Source: JAOUEA01 sp963821935 (GTDB lineage: Bacteria; Actinomycetota; UBA4738; HRBIN12). From it: a DNA stretch of 64,000 nucleotides. Location: contig CAWGFM010000005.1 in NCBI GenBank assembly GCA_963821935.1, positions 1,054,001-1,118,000 on the forward strand. Reading direction: 5' to 3'. This document shows positions 17,900-26,427 of the stretch, piece after piece; the stretch's first letter is position 1; each line of letters opens with the position of its first letter. Both the position numbers and the translations under genes were made by a program. A model generated the notes under the pieces. That model searched no databases, had not been told where the DNA came from, and worked only from the letters and a program-made list of their open reading frames with translations.

Positions 17900-19168
17900 A
17901 TGTTGGACATCAGGGCGATCCGGGACGACCCGGACCGTTTCCGCGCGGGTCTGGCCCGGCGGAACCTGGCCGAGGCAGTCGATCAGCTCTTGCAGCACGA
18001 CGAGCGCCGACGTTCCCTCACCGCCCGGGTCGATGAGCTCCGCGCGGAACAGAATCGTGTTTCGAAGGCCATCGGAGGGGCCGACGGCGAGGACAAGCAG
18101 CGGCTGATCGCTGAGGTGGCCGGGGTCTCGGCCGAGCTGAAGGACCTGGAGCCTCAGCTCGCCGACGCCGACGAGGCGCTCAACGCTCTCCTGGCCGCCA
18201 CCCCGAACGTGCCCCACGAGAGCGCGCCCGACGGGTTCACCGACGAGGACGCCGTGGAGATCCGGCGTCACCTGGATCCCACGTCGTTCGCGTTCGAACC
18301 CCGGGACCACGTGGCGCTGGGAACGCTCCTGGGCGTGCTCGACGTGGAGCGTGGCGCCCGCACCAGCGGGTCACGCTTCGTCTACCTCCTCGGCGACCTG
18401 GTGTTCGTGCAGTTCGCGTTGATGCGTCACGCCATGGACATCCTGGTGGCCAAGGGGTTCATGCCGACGATCCCACCGGTGCTGGTTCGCGAAGAGGCCA
18501 TGTACGGAACCGGGATGTTGCCGGCCGACGAGGCGCAGCTCTACACGACCACCGAGGACGAGCTGTACCTGGTGGGCACCGCCGAGGTGCCGCTCGCGGC
18601 GTTCCACATGGGCGAGATCTTGGACGAGGCGGACCTGCCGCTGCGATACGCGGGCTACTCCTCGTGCTTCCGGCGCGAAGCCGGCACCTATGGCAAGGAC
18701 ATGGGTGGCATGTTCCGGGTGCACCAGTTCGACAAGGTGGAGATGTTCAGCTTCACGACGCCCGAGGCCAGTTGGGACGAGCACGACTTCATCCTGAGCG
18801 TGGAGGAAGAGATCCTGGGCAACCTCGAGCTGCCCTACCGCGTGGTCAACATCGCGGCGGGCGACCTGGGCAGCAGCGCCGCCAAGAAGTACGACATCGA
18901 GGGCTGGTTGCCGGGGCAGCACGCCTACCGCGAGCTGACGTCCTGCTCCAACACCACCGACTACCAGGCGCGTCGTCTGCAGGCGCGCGTACGCAGGCCC
19001 GGCGGCACGGTGGAGATCCTGCACACGCTGAACGGGACGGCGACGGCCATGGGCCGCACCCTCATCGCGTTGCTGGAGAATCACCAGCAGGCGGACGGGA
19101 CGGTGGAGCTTCCTGTGAAGCTGCATCCCTACCTGCCCGAAGATCTTCGGGTGCTCGCCCCGTCGTAA
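17900..19168 (+). CDS. serS: Seryl-tRNA synthetase
   Basis: SerRS charges tRNA-Ser with serine. The 422-residue length is standard. The N-terminal coiled-coil arm (about 30-110) that grips the long variable arm of tRNA-Ser is visible as heptad-like charged sequence. The class II core follows, with PPVLVREEAMYGTGMLP, VGTAEVPLA, CFRREAGTYGKDMGG (motif 2), HQFDKVEMF, LTSCSNTTDYQARR and LNGTATAMGRTLIALLENHQ (motif 3). The gene starts 2 bp after bactofilin. Its 3' end is overlapped by 107 bp on the other strand by the PAS protein gene. Confidence 0.97.
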   Translation: MLDIRAIRDDPDRFRAGLARRNLAEAVDQLLQHDERRRSLTARVDELRAEQNRVSKAIGGADGEDKQRLIAEVAGVSAELKDLEPQLADADEALNALLAATPNVPHESAPDGFTDEDAVEIRRHLDPTSFAFEPRDHVALGTLLGVLDVERGARTSGSRFVYLLGDLVFVQFALMRHAMDILVAKGFMPTIPPVLVREEAMYGTGMLPADEAQLYTTTEDELYLVGTAEVPLAAFHMGEILDEADLPLRYAGYSSCFRREAGTYGKDMGGMFRVHQFDKVEMFSFTTPEASWDEHDFILSVEEEILGNLELPYRVVNIAAGDLGSSAAKKYDIEGWLPGQHAYRELTSCSNTTDYQARRLQARVRRPGGTVEILHTLNGTATAMGRTLIALLENHQQADGTVELPVKLHPYLPEDLRVLAPS

Positions 19169-21680
19169 CGTCGACGGTCACGCCGTACCACGTGACCGTC
19201 ATGGTGGCGGGGTCGATGGGTTCCGCTCTCGCCGAGGCGTGTAAGACGCGCACCTGGCCATCGCGAGTGATGACGCGGTACTCGTCTTCCCACGGCTCCA
19301 GGGTCTGGTCGGAGGTGGCCGAACGCTCCATGACCCGACGCCGGTCGTCAGGGTGCAGCAAGCGCTCGAAATGCCCGGGTTCGGCCATCAGCTCCTGCGG
19401 CGGGTAGCCGAGCAGCTCTTCGGCCTGGGGGCTGATATAGGTGATTCGCGACCTGCCGGTTTCCAGGTGCATGATCTCGGTCCACGAGATGGCGGGCGAG
19501 GATTCCACCAGCCCTCGGAACGATCGCTCGGACGCCTCCAGCTGGGTGCGTTGCTCACGCTCCTCGGTGACGTCGAGCAGCACACCGTGGAGGCGAACGG
19601 GACGGCCGCGGTCATCGCGTTCGAGCACCCTGCCCTGATCGTGGATCCAGACGATGCGACCGTTGGCGTCGATGATCCGGTAATGGTGTGACCACGGCTC
19701 CCCGGCGAGCCGAAGGTTGTCCATGACGCCATCCAACGATCCTCGATCGTCGGGGTGGATCAGGTCGAACCAGCGATCGGGCTTCCCCACCCAATGCTCC
19801 ATCGCGTATCCGACGACCTCTGCGATCTGTGGACTGACGAACTCCGCGGTGATGCCGGGCGGGTCGAGGTCCTGGTCGAGCGTGCAGAAGTACGACATGA
19901 CCGGGCCCTGCTCGGTGAGGATGCGGAAGCGGGACTCGACCTCGGTCGCCTTCTGCTCGGCATCCTTGCGCTTGGTGATGTCGAGCATGAGTCCCTGGAA
20001 GATCCGAGGGTTCCCCCGCTCGTCACGAGTGCGCAGGGTCGCCCGGTCGAGCACCCAGACGACGTGGCCGTCCTTGGCGAGGTACCGGTATTCCATGTTG
20101 AACGGCTCGCCGGTCTTTGCGCTGTGATGGCCCGCCGCCATGACGCGATCGCGATCGTGGGGGTGGAGCCGGGTCCTCCAGAACCCCATCTCCTCCCACT
20201 CAGCGGGGCTGTACCCGAGGATGCTCTCGATCTGCGGTCCCAGGTAGGGGTGGTCCTCCGGATCGTTGGGATGGTCCATCAGATTGGGGTCCCATGTGTA
20301 CACGACTGCCGGAAGGTCCTCCACCAGCAGCCGGTAGCGGGTCTCCGCTTCCCGGAGCTCGGCCTCCACCCGCCTGCGCTCGCCGATCTCCAGCGCCATC
20401 ATCTCGTTCGCTTCGGCCAGCTCCGAGGTCCGAGCCAAGACACCGAACTCCAGCTCGTCGTTCGCATCACGCAGCGCGCGCTCTGCGTCCTTCTGGGGAG
20501 TGATGTCGAGCATCACCCCCTGCCACCGGGCCGAGCCGGGGTCCGGGTCGCGGATGAGGCGGGCTTGGTCGCGAACCCACACCACCCGGCCGTCGTTGGC
20601 GATGAGGCGGTACTCGCGGGACCAGGGCTCGCCGGTCTCGGTGTGCTGGTCGTGGGCGGCCAGCTCGATCTCGCGGTCGTCCTCGTGCAACAGCTCGGTC
20701 CAGATGTCGGGTTGGTCGAGCCACTCCTGACGCGAGTACCCCAGGATCTCCTCGACGTGAGGGCTGACGTAGAGGGTGCGTCGCTCGTCGTCGCGGTCCA
20801 TCTCATAGACGACTGCCGGGATCTGCTCCACCAGCAGGCGGTAGCGCGACTCCGACAAGCGGAGCTCGTCTTGGACGATCTTCTGCTGGGTGATGTCCAA
20901 GATCACACCCTGCCAGAAGAGGGTGGAGCCTCCCTCACCGCGCACAGGGATGCTGCTGTCGCGCACCCACAGCAGGGTGCCGTCGGGCCGGACCAAGCGA
21001 TACACCTCGTGGAACGGCGTGCGTCCACCCACGACGGCCCCCCATGCCGCCACGACCGCTTCGCGATCGTCCGCATGGATCGACCGGACCCACAGGTCCA
21101 TGTCCGCCAGGTACCGCGCGGGTGAGTACCCCAGCACCTCCTCGGAGTTGGGGCTGACGTACAGGCTGCGCGGCCGTGGCTCGTCGGAATCGACGTAGAC
21201 CACCGCCGGCAGGCGCTCCACCAACGCTCGGTATCGGGCTTCGGATCGGGTCAGCGCGTCCTCGGCCGCGGTGCGGTCGGTGATGTCGTAGGCGATGCCT
21301 TGCCATGACATGACCTCTCCGTCGTCATCGATGAGTGGTTCGGCCGTCGCTCGCACCCTCACGACCGCCCCCTCGCGGCTGATCAGCCGGAACTCGTGCC
21401 AGAACGGCGTCGAGTGCGAGACGGCCGCCGCCCATGCATCCGCGAACGGCTCACGGTCCGCTGGGTGGATCGACCGTGTCCACAGGTCGGGATCGTTGAT
21501 CCATTCCTTCACGGAGTATCCGGTGAGCCGTTCGATCTGTGCGCTCGCGTAGACGATCGAGACCGTTGGTCGATCTGCGAGGACCACGATCGTCGCCGGG
21601 ATGTGGTCCACCAGATCGCGCAGCGCGGTCTCGGTGGGTGGCGCCTGGGGCCCCAGAGAGCCGGTGGTGGGGTCGTTCAT
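19062..21680 (-). CDS. Protein of six tandem PAS/PAC domains without an output domain
   Basis: An 872-residue cytoplasmic protein made of six consecutive PAS plus PAC units, each about 130-140 residues and each ending in a form of WQGVxLDIT. A short coiled segment between units three and four (ELEFGVLARTSELAEANEMM) is of the type that normally precedes a kinase or cyclase domain. No histidine kinase, GGDEF, EAL, HTH or methyl-accepting domain follows; the protein ends 25-30 residues after the sixth PAC in a Pro/Ala-rich tail. I chose the ATG at 21680 (MNDPTTGSLG) because the preceding 53 codons look non-coding. PAS domains bind small ligands or cofactors and mediate protein contacts, so this may be a sensor scaffold for a partner encoded elsewhere. 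The stop codon lies inside serS. Confidence 0.8.
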   Translation of the reverse strand: MNDPTTGSLGPQAPPTETALRDLVDHIPATIVVLADRPTVSIVYASAQIERLTGYSVKEWINDPDLWTRSIHPADREPFADAWAAAVSHSTPFWHEFRLISREGAVVRVRATAEPLIDDDGEVMSWQGIAYDITDRTAAEDALTRSEARYRALVERLPAVVYVDSDEPRPRSLYVSPNSEEVLGYSPARYLADMDLWVRSIHADDREAVVAAWGAVVGGRTPFHEVYRLVRPDGTLLWVRDSSIPVRGEGGSTLFWQGVILDITQQKIVQDELRLSESRYRLLVEQIPAVVYEMDRDDERRTLYVSPHVEEILGYSRQEWLDQPDIWTELLHEDDREIELAAHDQHTETGEPWSREYRLIANDGRVVWVRDQARLIRDPDPGSARWQGVMLDITPQKDAERALRDANDELEFGVLARTSELAEANEMMALEIGERRRVEAELREAETRYRLLVEDLPAVVYTWDPNLMDHPNDPEDHPYLGPQIESILGYSPAEWEEMGFWRTRLHPHDRDRVMAAGHHSAKTGEPFNMEYRYLAKDGHVVWVLDRATLRTRDERGNPRIFQGLMLDITKRKDAEQKATEVESRFRILTEQGPVMSYFCTLDQDLDPPGITAEFVSPQIAEVVGYAMEHWVGKPDRWFDLIHPDDRGSLDGVMDNLRLAGEPWSHHYRIIDANGRIVWIHDQGRVLERDDRGRPVRLHGVLLDVTEEREQRTQLEASERSFRGLVESSPAISWTEIMHLETGRSRITYISPQAEELLGYPPQELMAEPGHFERLLHPDDRRRVMERSATSDQTLEPWEDEYRVITRDGQVRVLHASARAEPIDPATMTVTWYGVTVDVTTGRAPEDLRAGRDAASQEAPPSRPPAGDSPATR

Positions 21681-21796
21681 CGGGTCCCAGGGTAGCCTCG
21701 AGACGCCACTGGCGTTCGGCGAGCAACCATGGTCTTTCGGTCCTTCCGTCCATCCCGAGGTGCTGGCTAGACTCCCCCGGGCGGAGAGGAAGAGGC

Positions 21797-23812
21797 ATGT
21801 CGAGTAGTCCAAGGCCACGACGCACGCTCGTCGTCGCATCCGCGGCGTTCGTGATAACCGCCGGGTTGCTGGTGAACATCGCGTTCGCGGCGAACCAACC
21901 GGGTGAGCTTCGCGCGTGGGGCCTCAACATCTACGGCCAGTTGGGCGACGGCACCACGGCGGCTCACGGACCCGGCGCGGTGTCCAACGTCGCCGACGCC
22001 GTGGATCTCCACGGCGGTCGCGGTCACGCGGTCGCCCTTCGGGCGACCGGCACCGTCCTCGGTTGGGGCCAGAACAACTACGGGCAGGTGGGCGATGGCA
22101 CCGCCACCGCCCGTTCGCTCCCCACGCCGGTGCCGGGCTTGTCGAACGTCATCGAAGTCGCCACCGGTCACTACCACAGCATGGCGTTGGTGGCCGACGG
22201 CACTGTCCGAACCTGGGGCTACAACGCCTCGGGTCAGCTCGGCGACGGTTCGACGACCGCGCGGCGTTCCCCGGTCACGGTGTCGGGCCTCACGGGCGTT
22301 TCGCACATCGCCGGCGGGCGTGACATGAGCTACGCGGTGCGCTCCGACGGCACGGTGTGGGCATGGGGACGAGGCGCCGACGGCGAGCTCGGCAACGGCG
22401 CGACGGCCCCCCGAACCTCCCCAGTCGCCGTGGGCTCGTTGACGGGTGTGACGGCGATCGCCGGCGGCCGCAACCACGGGCTCGCGGTGGTCTCCGACGG
22501 CACCGTGTGGGCCTGGGGCGACAACGCCTTCGGTCAGATCGGTGACGGCACCACGACGGATCGCGTCAGCCCGGTCCAGGTGAGTGGGCTGACGAACATC
22601 ACGCTGGTGGGAGCTGGCGCGCACCATTCCTACGCGCTGCGGTCGGACGGCACCGTCTTCTCGTGGGGTCGGAACAACCTGGGCCAACTGGGTGACGGAT
22701 CGCTGACGATGCGCCGAACGCCGGTGATGGTCAATGGGCTGGGCTCTTCGGCGACCTTCGTGGGATCGGGCAGGGATCACGGCATGGCCGTCATGGCCGA
22801 CGGGACCGTGCGCGCGTGGGGCCGCAACGACTTCCGACAGCTGGGTGACGGCACCACCACCAACCGCACGAGCGCGATCGTGGTTCCTGGGGTCTCAGGG
22901 GCTCAAGAGGCCCACGGTGGCCAGGACTACTCGGTCGCCCTGGTCGCGTCGGGGCCACCCGACACCACGGAACCGGCGCAGCCCGGGACGCCGACCGGAG
23001 TCAGCAACTCGCCGAGCACCATCAGCCTCACGTGGGCGGCCTCGGACGACGATGTCTCGACCAGCCTGCGCTACGACGTCTACCGCGACGGGTCGTTGGC
23101 CGGCTCGGTCACGAGTGCGTCCTCGACCACGGTGTCGTTCACCGACGTGGGCCTGGCCGCGGGTTCGACGCACACCTATCACGTGATCGCGGTCGACGCC
23201 GCATCGAACGAGAGCCTCCCGAGCGAGGGGTCGTCGGCGATCGTGGTGCAGCCGGCGCCGTCCTCGATCTTCTCCGACGACTTCTCCAGCGGTGGGTTCT
23301 CCAACTGGACCTCGGTGACCAGGCTGACGATCGACACCACCAACGGGAGCCCGTCCGCTCCGAGCGCACGCGGGGCGCCGGTGAATCAGACGGCATTCGC
23401 CACGAAGTCGCTCGGCGCGAGCTACGCGAACCTGTGTCTGGCCATGGATGTCAACCTCGCCAACCAGGGAGGCAACATCGTCGTGCTCGCTCGTCTGCGG
23501 ACGGCCACCGACGGCCCGGTCGCCCGCCTGATCGTGAACGCCTCAGGCGTGCTCGCCGTGAAGTCCGATGTTTCGATGGTGACACGAACCTCCACCCAGG
23601 CGTTGGGAACCGGCTGGCACCGACTGGAGATGTGTGGCACCGTGGGTGCCTCCGGCACCTGGGATCTGTACCGGGACGGCGTCCGGATCGTGAACTCGTG
23701 GGTCGCCAACACCGGCACCCAGCCGATCGGGCGTTTCAACGTCGGTGACACCACAGCCAAGTCCTGGACGGCCGGCTTCGATCAGGTCGTGGTCGATCAG
23801 ACGCCAGGCTAG
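21797..23812 (+). CDS. Secreted RCC1-repeat propeller with FN3 and LamG-like domains
   Basis: A 671-residue exported protein. A Sec signal peptide (about 8-32, RTLVVASAAFVITAGLLVNIAFAAN) is followed by seven or more RCC1-type repeats (about 35-390), each with a motif like AWGxNxxGQLGDGT. Then comes a fibronectin III domain (about 395-490, PGTPTGVSNSPSTISLTW). The C-terminal domain of about 180 residues (FSDDFSSGGFSNWTS ... WHRLEMCG ... LYRDGVRI) reads as a LamG/concanavalin-like fold. The ATG at 21797 has GGAGAGGA just upstream. RCC1 propellers bind proteins, so an adhesion or surface-recognition role is likely. The gene is divergent from the PAS protein. Confidence 0.85.
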   Translation: MSSSPRPRRTLVVASAAFVITAGLLVNIAFAANQPGELRAWGLNIYGQLGDGTTAAHGPGAVSNVADAVDLHGGRGHAVALRATGTVLGWGQNNYGQVGDGTATARSLPTPVPGLSNVIEVATGHYHSMALVADGTVRTWGYNASGQLGDGSTTARRSPVTVSGLTGVSHIAGGRDMSYAVRSDGTVWAWGRGADGELGNGATAPRTSPVAVGSLTGVTAIAGGRNHGLAVVSDGTVWAWGDNAFGQIGDGTTTDRVSPVQVSGLTNITLVGAGAHHSYALRSDGTVFSWGRNNLGQLGDGSLTMRRTPVMVNGLGSSATFVGSGRDHGMAVMADGTVRAWGRNDFRQLGDGTTTNRTSAIVVPGVSGAQEAHGGQDYSVALVASGPPDTTEPAQPGTPTGVSNSPSTISLTWAASDDDVSTSLRYDVYRDGSLAGSVTSASSTTVSFTDVGLAAGSTHTYHVIAVDAASNESLPSEGSSAIVVQPAPSSIFSDDFSSGGFSNWTSVTRLTIDTTNGSPSAPSARGAPVNQTAFATKSLGASYANLCLAMDVNLANQGGNIVVLARLRTATDGPVARLIVNASGVLAVKSDVSMVTRTSTQALGTGWHRLEMCGTVGASGTWDLYRDGVRIVNSWVANTGTQPIGRFNVGDTTAKSWTAGFDQVVVDQTPG

Positions 23813-23837
23813 GCTCGGCTCCTCGTTCCCGCGGGGC

Positions 23838-23866
23838 TTGACAAGGCTAACAACGTTAGCTACCGT
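23838..23866 (+). promoter_or_regulatory. Predicted promoter of the START-like/TetR operon
   Basis: A perfect -35 box TTGACA (23838-23843) is followed after 17 bp by TACCGT (23861-23866) as the -10 box. The first TetR operator fills exactly the spacer between them, so bound repressor would block RNA polymerase. Confidence 0.65.
23846..23860. promoter_or_regulatory. TetR operator 1 (perfect inverted repeat)
   Basis: GCTAACAACGTTAGC: 6-bp arms GCTAAC/GTTAGC around a 3-bp centre. It lies between the -35 and -10 boxes. The second copy has identical arms 33 bp downstream, about three helical turns, so both sit on the same DNA face. Confidence 0.8.
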
Positions 23867-23878
23867 GTCGTGTCAGCA

Positions 23879-23893
23879 GCTAACGGCGTTAGC
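23879..23893. promoter_or_regulatory. TetR operator 2 (perfect inverted repeat)
   Basis: GCTAACGGCGTTAGC: the same 6-bp arms as operator 1 with a different centre (GGC instead of AAC). It lies just after the expected transcription start and 35 bp before the first ATG of the operon. The two copies together are the likely site of autoregulation by the TetR protein encoded two genes down. Confidence 0.8.
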
Positions 23894-23927
23894 CCCCCCC
23901 CGGTGTCGGACCGACGAGGAGGACACG

Positions 23928-24383
23928 ATGTTCCGAAAGCAGATCGAGACCGAGACGACGATCGAAGCCACTCCCGAGGAGGTCTGGCGCGTGCTGAGCG
24001 ACTTCGCCAGCTACGGCGAGTGGAACCCGGGCATGCGATCGGTGCAGGGCGAGCCGGTGGTCGGTTCGCGGCTCACGATCGAGTTCTCGATGAACGGTGG
24101 ACGCACGATGAGGATGCGCCCCAAGGTGCTCGTGGCCCAGCCCGGTCACGAGCTCCGCTGGCTGGGCCATCTGTTGTTGCCCGGCATCTTCGACGGAGAG
24201 CATCGCTTCGAGATCCACCAACACGGGCCGAACGGTGTTCGTTTCGTCCAAGGCGAGCGGTTCGCCGGGCTGTTGGTGCCGTTCCTCCGCAGCCTGTTGG
24301 CCGATACGGCCACGACGTTCGTCCAAGTGAACGACGCGTTGTCCGAACGGGTCACGGCTCTGCGCGGCGCCGCGCCGGCATGA
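23928..24383 (+). CDS. SRPBCC (START-like) family protein
   Basis: A 151-residue single-domain protein of the polyketide cyclase/dehydrase and lipid transport (SRPBCC) superfamily. The N-terminal strand and helix signature TETTIEATPEEVWRVLSDFASYGEWNPGM is typical, as are a central LRWLGHLLLPGIFDGEHRF and a C-terminal amphipathic helix. These proteins bind hydrophobic ligands in a deep pocket. The ATG at 23928 has GAGGAGGA upstream. The stop overlaps the tetR start (ATGA). Co-expression under a TetR repressor suggests that the ligand of the repressor and of this protein are related; that is inference. Confidence 0.88.
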   Translation: MFRKQIETETTIEATPEEVWRVLSDFASYGEWNPGMRSVQGEPVVGSRLTIEFSMNGGRTMRMRPKVLVAQPGHELRWLGHLLLPGIFDGEHRFEIHQHGPNGVRFVQGERFAGLLVPFLRSLLADTATTFVQVNDALSERVTALRGAAPA

Positions 24384-24913
24384 TCGACGTCACGACGGAT
24401 CGCCGAACTCAGATCGTGGGAGCCGCTCGGGACCTGCTGGAGGAAGCGGGTCCCGACGGTCTCACGATGCGCGCGCTCGCCACTCGTCTGGGCATCCGGG
24501 CGCCATCGCTGTACAAGCACGTCGAAGCCAAGGAAGACCTCGAGGTGCTGCTGATCGCAGATGCGCTGCGAGAGCAAGGTGGTGCGATGCACCAGGCGGT
24601 GGATGCGCTTCCCGCCCGCGCACCTCGCCGGAGGGTGCTGACCACGCTCGGTCTGGTCTACCGCTCGTGGGCGAACGCGCACCCCCACCTGTATCGCCTG
24701 GCGACCGAGGGCCCGTTGCCCCGTGAGCGTCTACCGGAAGGCCTCGAGGCGTGGACCGCCGAACCGTTGGTGCGGGCAGCGGGCTCCGAAGCTCGAGCGC
24801 GAGCCACATGGGCGTTCGCCCACGGCATGACGATCCTCGAGTTGGATGGGCGATTCCCACCGACAGCGGACCTCGATCAGGCGTGGGCGGCGGGGATCGC
24901 CGCCCTGAGCTGA
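24380..24913 (+). CDS. TetR/AcrR family transcriptional repressor
   Basis: A 177-residue regulator. The N-terminal helix-turn-helix (about 8-55) reads RRTQIVGAARDLLEEAGPDGLTMRALATRLGI then APSLYKHVEAKEDL, the TetR signature. The C-terminal ligand-binding part has YRSWANAHPHLYRLATEGPLP, like the WHG-type (TetR_C_33) family. It overlaps the START-like gene by 4 bp, and the two 15-bp palindromes ahead of that gene are its probable operators. No efflux pump gene is nearby, so the regulated output seems to be the START-like protein itself and any distant targets. Confidence 0.9.
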   Translation: MIDVTTDRRTQIVGAARDLLEEAGPDGLTMRALATRLGIRAPSLYKHVEAKEDLEVLLIADALREQGGAMHQAVDALPARAPRRRVLTTLGLVYRSWANAHPHLYRLATEGPLPRERLPEGLEAWTAEPLVRAAGSEARARATWAFAHGMTILELDGRFPPTADLDQAWAAGIAALS

Positions 24914-24940
24914 GGCCCACGGTCCTCGACGTATCCGAAG

Positions 24941-25029
24941 CGGGAGGAGAGGGATTCGAACCCTCGAGCCCCGTCACCGGGACCAACGGTTTTCAAGACC
25001 GTCGCCTTCGTCCGCTCGGCCATCCTCCC
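24941..25029 (-). tRNA. tRNA-Ser (anticodon TGA)
   Basis: The minus strand folds as an 89-nt type II tRNA. The acceptor arms GGGAGGA and TCCTCCC pair, with discriminator G. The D-arm region is TGGCCGAGCGG. The anticodon stem ACGGT/ACCGT holds the loop CTTGAAA, giving TGA. A long variable arm and the T arm GAGGGTTCGAATCCCTC follow. No integrase gene or repeat of its 3' end was seen nearby. Confidence 0.95.
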
Positions 25030-25246
25030 GGGGCAGGATACCTGCAGGTCAGAGGCGGTGTTCCGCCCCTCGCTCCTACCTGCTCAGCTCGGTCATGCGA
25101 ACCACAGCAAACCAACGCTGCGATCAGTCACAACAACAAGGCACGCAGGAGGCATACATGCACTGACACTGCAGTCATTGCTAGGCTTTCGACATGATGG
25201 GTGACGCTCTAGCAGTAGCGAATCGCATCGAGCGCCTGAGGTTTCC

Positions 25247-26362
25247 TTGAGAACGCCGTTTCGGATCCGGCGAGGTCCGGCGATGGTCTTGTTCGCTGCC
25301 TTCATCGCGCTTGCCCCGTATCCGCTGATTTCCGACGCGGACGCGCTCGAGCAACCGATCGGTGACGCGCAGGCGACTGTCGAGACAACGCCGGTGAGCA
25401 GCACCGGCGATGCGGCCGATGACCCCGCGATCTGGCGCAATCCGATCGATCCGTCTCGGTCCACGGTGATCGGCAACGACAAAGGCGGTGCGCTCGAGGT
25501 CTATGACCTCTCTGGTGTGCTGATCCAACGGTTCACCGGCGGATTCTTCGGCAACGTCGATGTCCGGAGCGGGTTCGTGTTGGGTCCGCACACCTCCGAT
25601 GTTGCCGTCACCTACCGGGCCGGCATCCGTGTGTACGGCATCGACCCAGTGACCCGGCTGCTGACCAACATCACCGACGCCCCGACCGGAAGCATCTCCG
25701 GGGTCAGGGGAGAGGGGATCTGCCTGTATCGAAGCCCGATCTCGCGTGAGGTCTCCGTGTTCGTCACTGCTCGCGACGGATGGATCAGCCAGGTGGCGCT
25801 GACTGATAGCGACGAGGACGGCTTGGTCGAGGGCACGATCGTCCGGCAATGGGACGTCGGTTCCGAGGTCGAAGGGTGCGTGGCCGACGATGAGTTCGCG
25901 GACCTCTACATCAGCGAGGAGGACGTCGCAATCTGGAAGTACGGCGCCGAACCGACCGATCCGACGACGACCGACTCACGAGTCGCCGTCGACCGCACGA
26001 TCGCATCGGGCGGCCACATCAACCCCGATGCCGAAGGTCTCACGATCGTCTATCAGCCCGGCTCGACCGGCTACCTGATCGCGTCATCGCAGGCCGCCTC
26101 GGACACCCTGAACTCCTACCTCGTGTATGAACGTCAGGGGGACAACGCGTTCATCCGGAGCTTTAGGGTCGTGGACGGCACCGTTGACGGTTGCGGCCGC
26201 ACCGATGGTATCGATGCCCTCGCGGCGAGCCTGGGGCCGGCGTTCCCGAACGGCATGTTCGTTTGCCAGGACAACGCCAATGGTATGCCGGGGAACAGCG
26301 GGAATCAGAACTTCAAGTTCGTCCCGCTCGAGCGCGTCGTGGGCTTGTCGACCGGACCGTAG
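25247..26362 (+). CDS. Secreted beta-propeller phytase-like protein
   Basis: A 371-residue exported protein of the 3-phytase (beta-propeller phytase) family. An N-terminal signal segment (about 12-32, AMVLFAAFIALAPYPLISDADA) precedes the propeller. Family motifs are DAADDPAIWRNPIDPS, VIGNDKGGALEVYDL, FFGNVDVRSGF, YGIDP, GEGICLYR, EVEGCVADDEFADLYISEED, NPDAEGLTIVY and TDGIDAL. The acidic residues in these segments match calcium and phytate binding in the Bacillus enzyme. Such enzymes release phosphate from phytate outside the cell. The start is TTG at 25247 with TGAGG upstream. It opens the accessory region and has no phosphate-uptake partner beside it. Confidence 0.85.
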   Translation: MRTPFRIRRGPAMVLFAAFIALAPYPLISDADALEQPIGDAQATVETTPVSSTGDAADDPAIWRNPIDPSRSTVIGNDKGGALEVYDLSGVLIQRFTGGFFGNVDVRSGFVLGPHTSDVAVTYRAGIRVYGIDPVTRLLTNITDAPTGSISGVRGEGICLYRSPISREVSVFVTARDGWISQVALTDSDEDGLVEGTIVRQWDVGSEVEGCVADDEFADLYISEEDVAIWKYGAEPTDPTTTDSRVAVDRTIASGGHINPDAEGLTIVYQPGSTGYLIASSQAASDTLNSYLVYERQGDNAFIRSFRVVDGTVDGCGRTDGIDALAASLGPAFPNGMFVCQDNANGMPGNSGNQNFKFVPLERVVGLSTGP

Positions 26363-26427
26363 TTCCGCTTCCCGCCTCTTTCTTGTTCGACCGGCCGTTA
26401 GCCCTAGTCGATGCTGTCCTCATCGAG

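Noticed and set aside
19755..21125. 456-codon plus-strand open frame opposite the PAS gene
   Set aside because: It only mirrors the repeated PAS units; no independent motif.
24941..25029. tRNA-Ser as integration site of a genomic island
   Set aside because: No repeat of its 3' end was found inside the accessory region, and no integrase gene is present. The tRNA-like remnant at 31.8 kb has a different 3' end.
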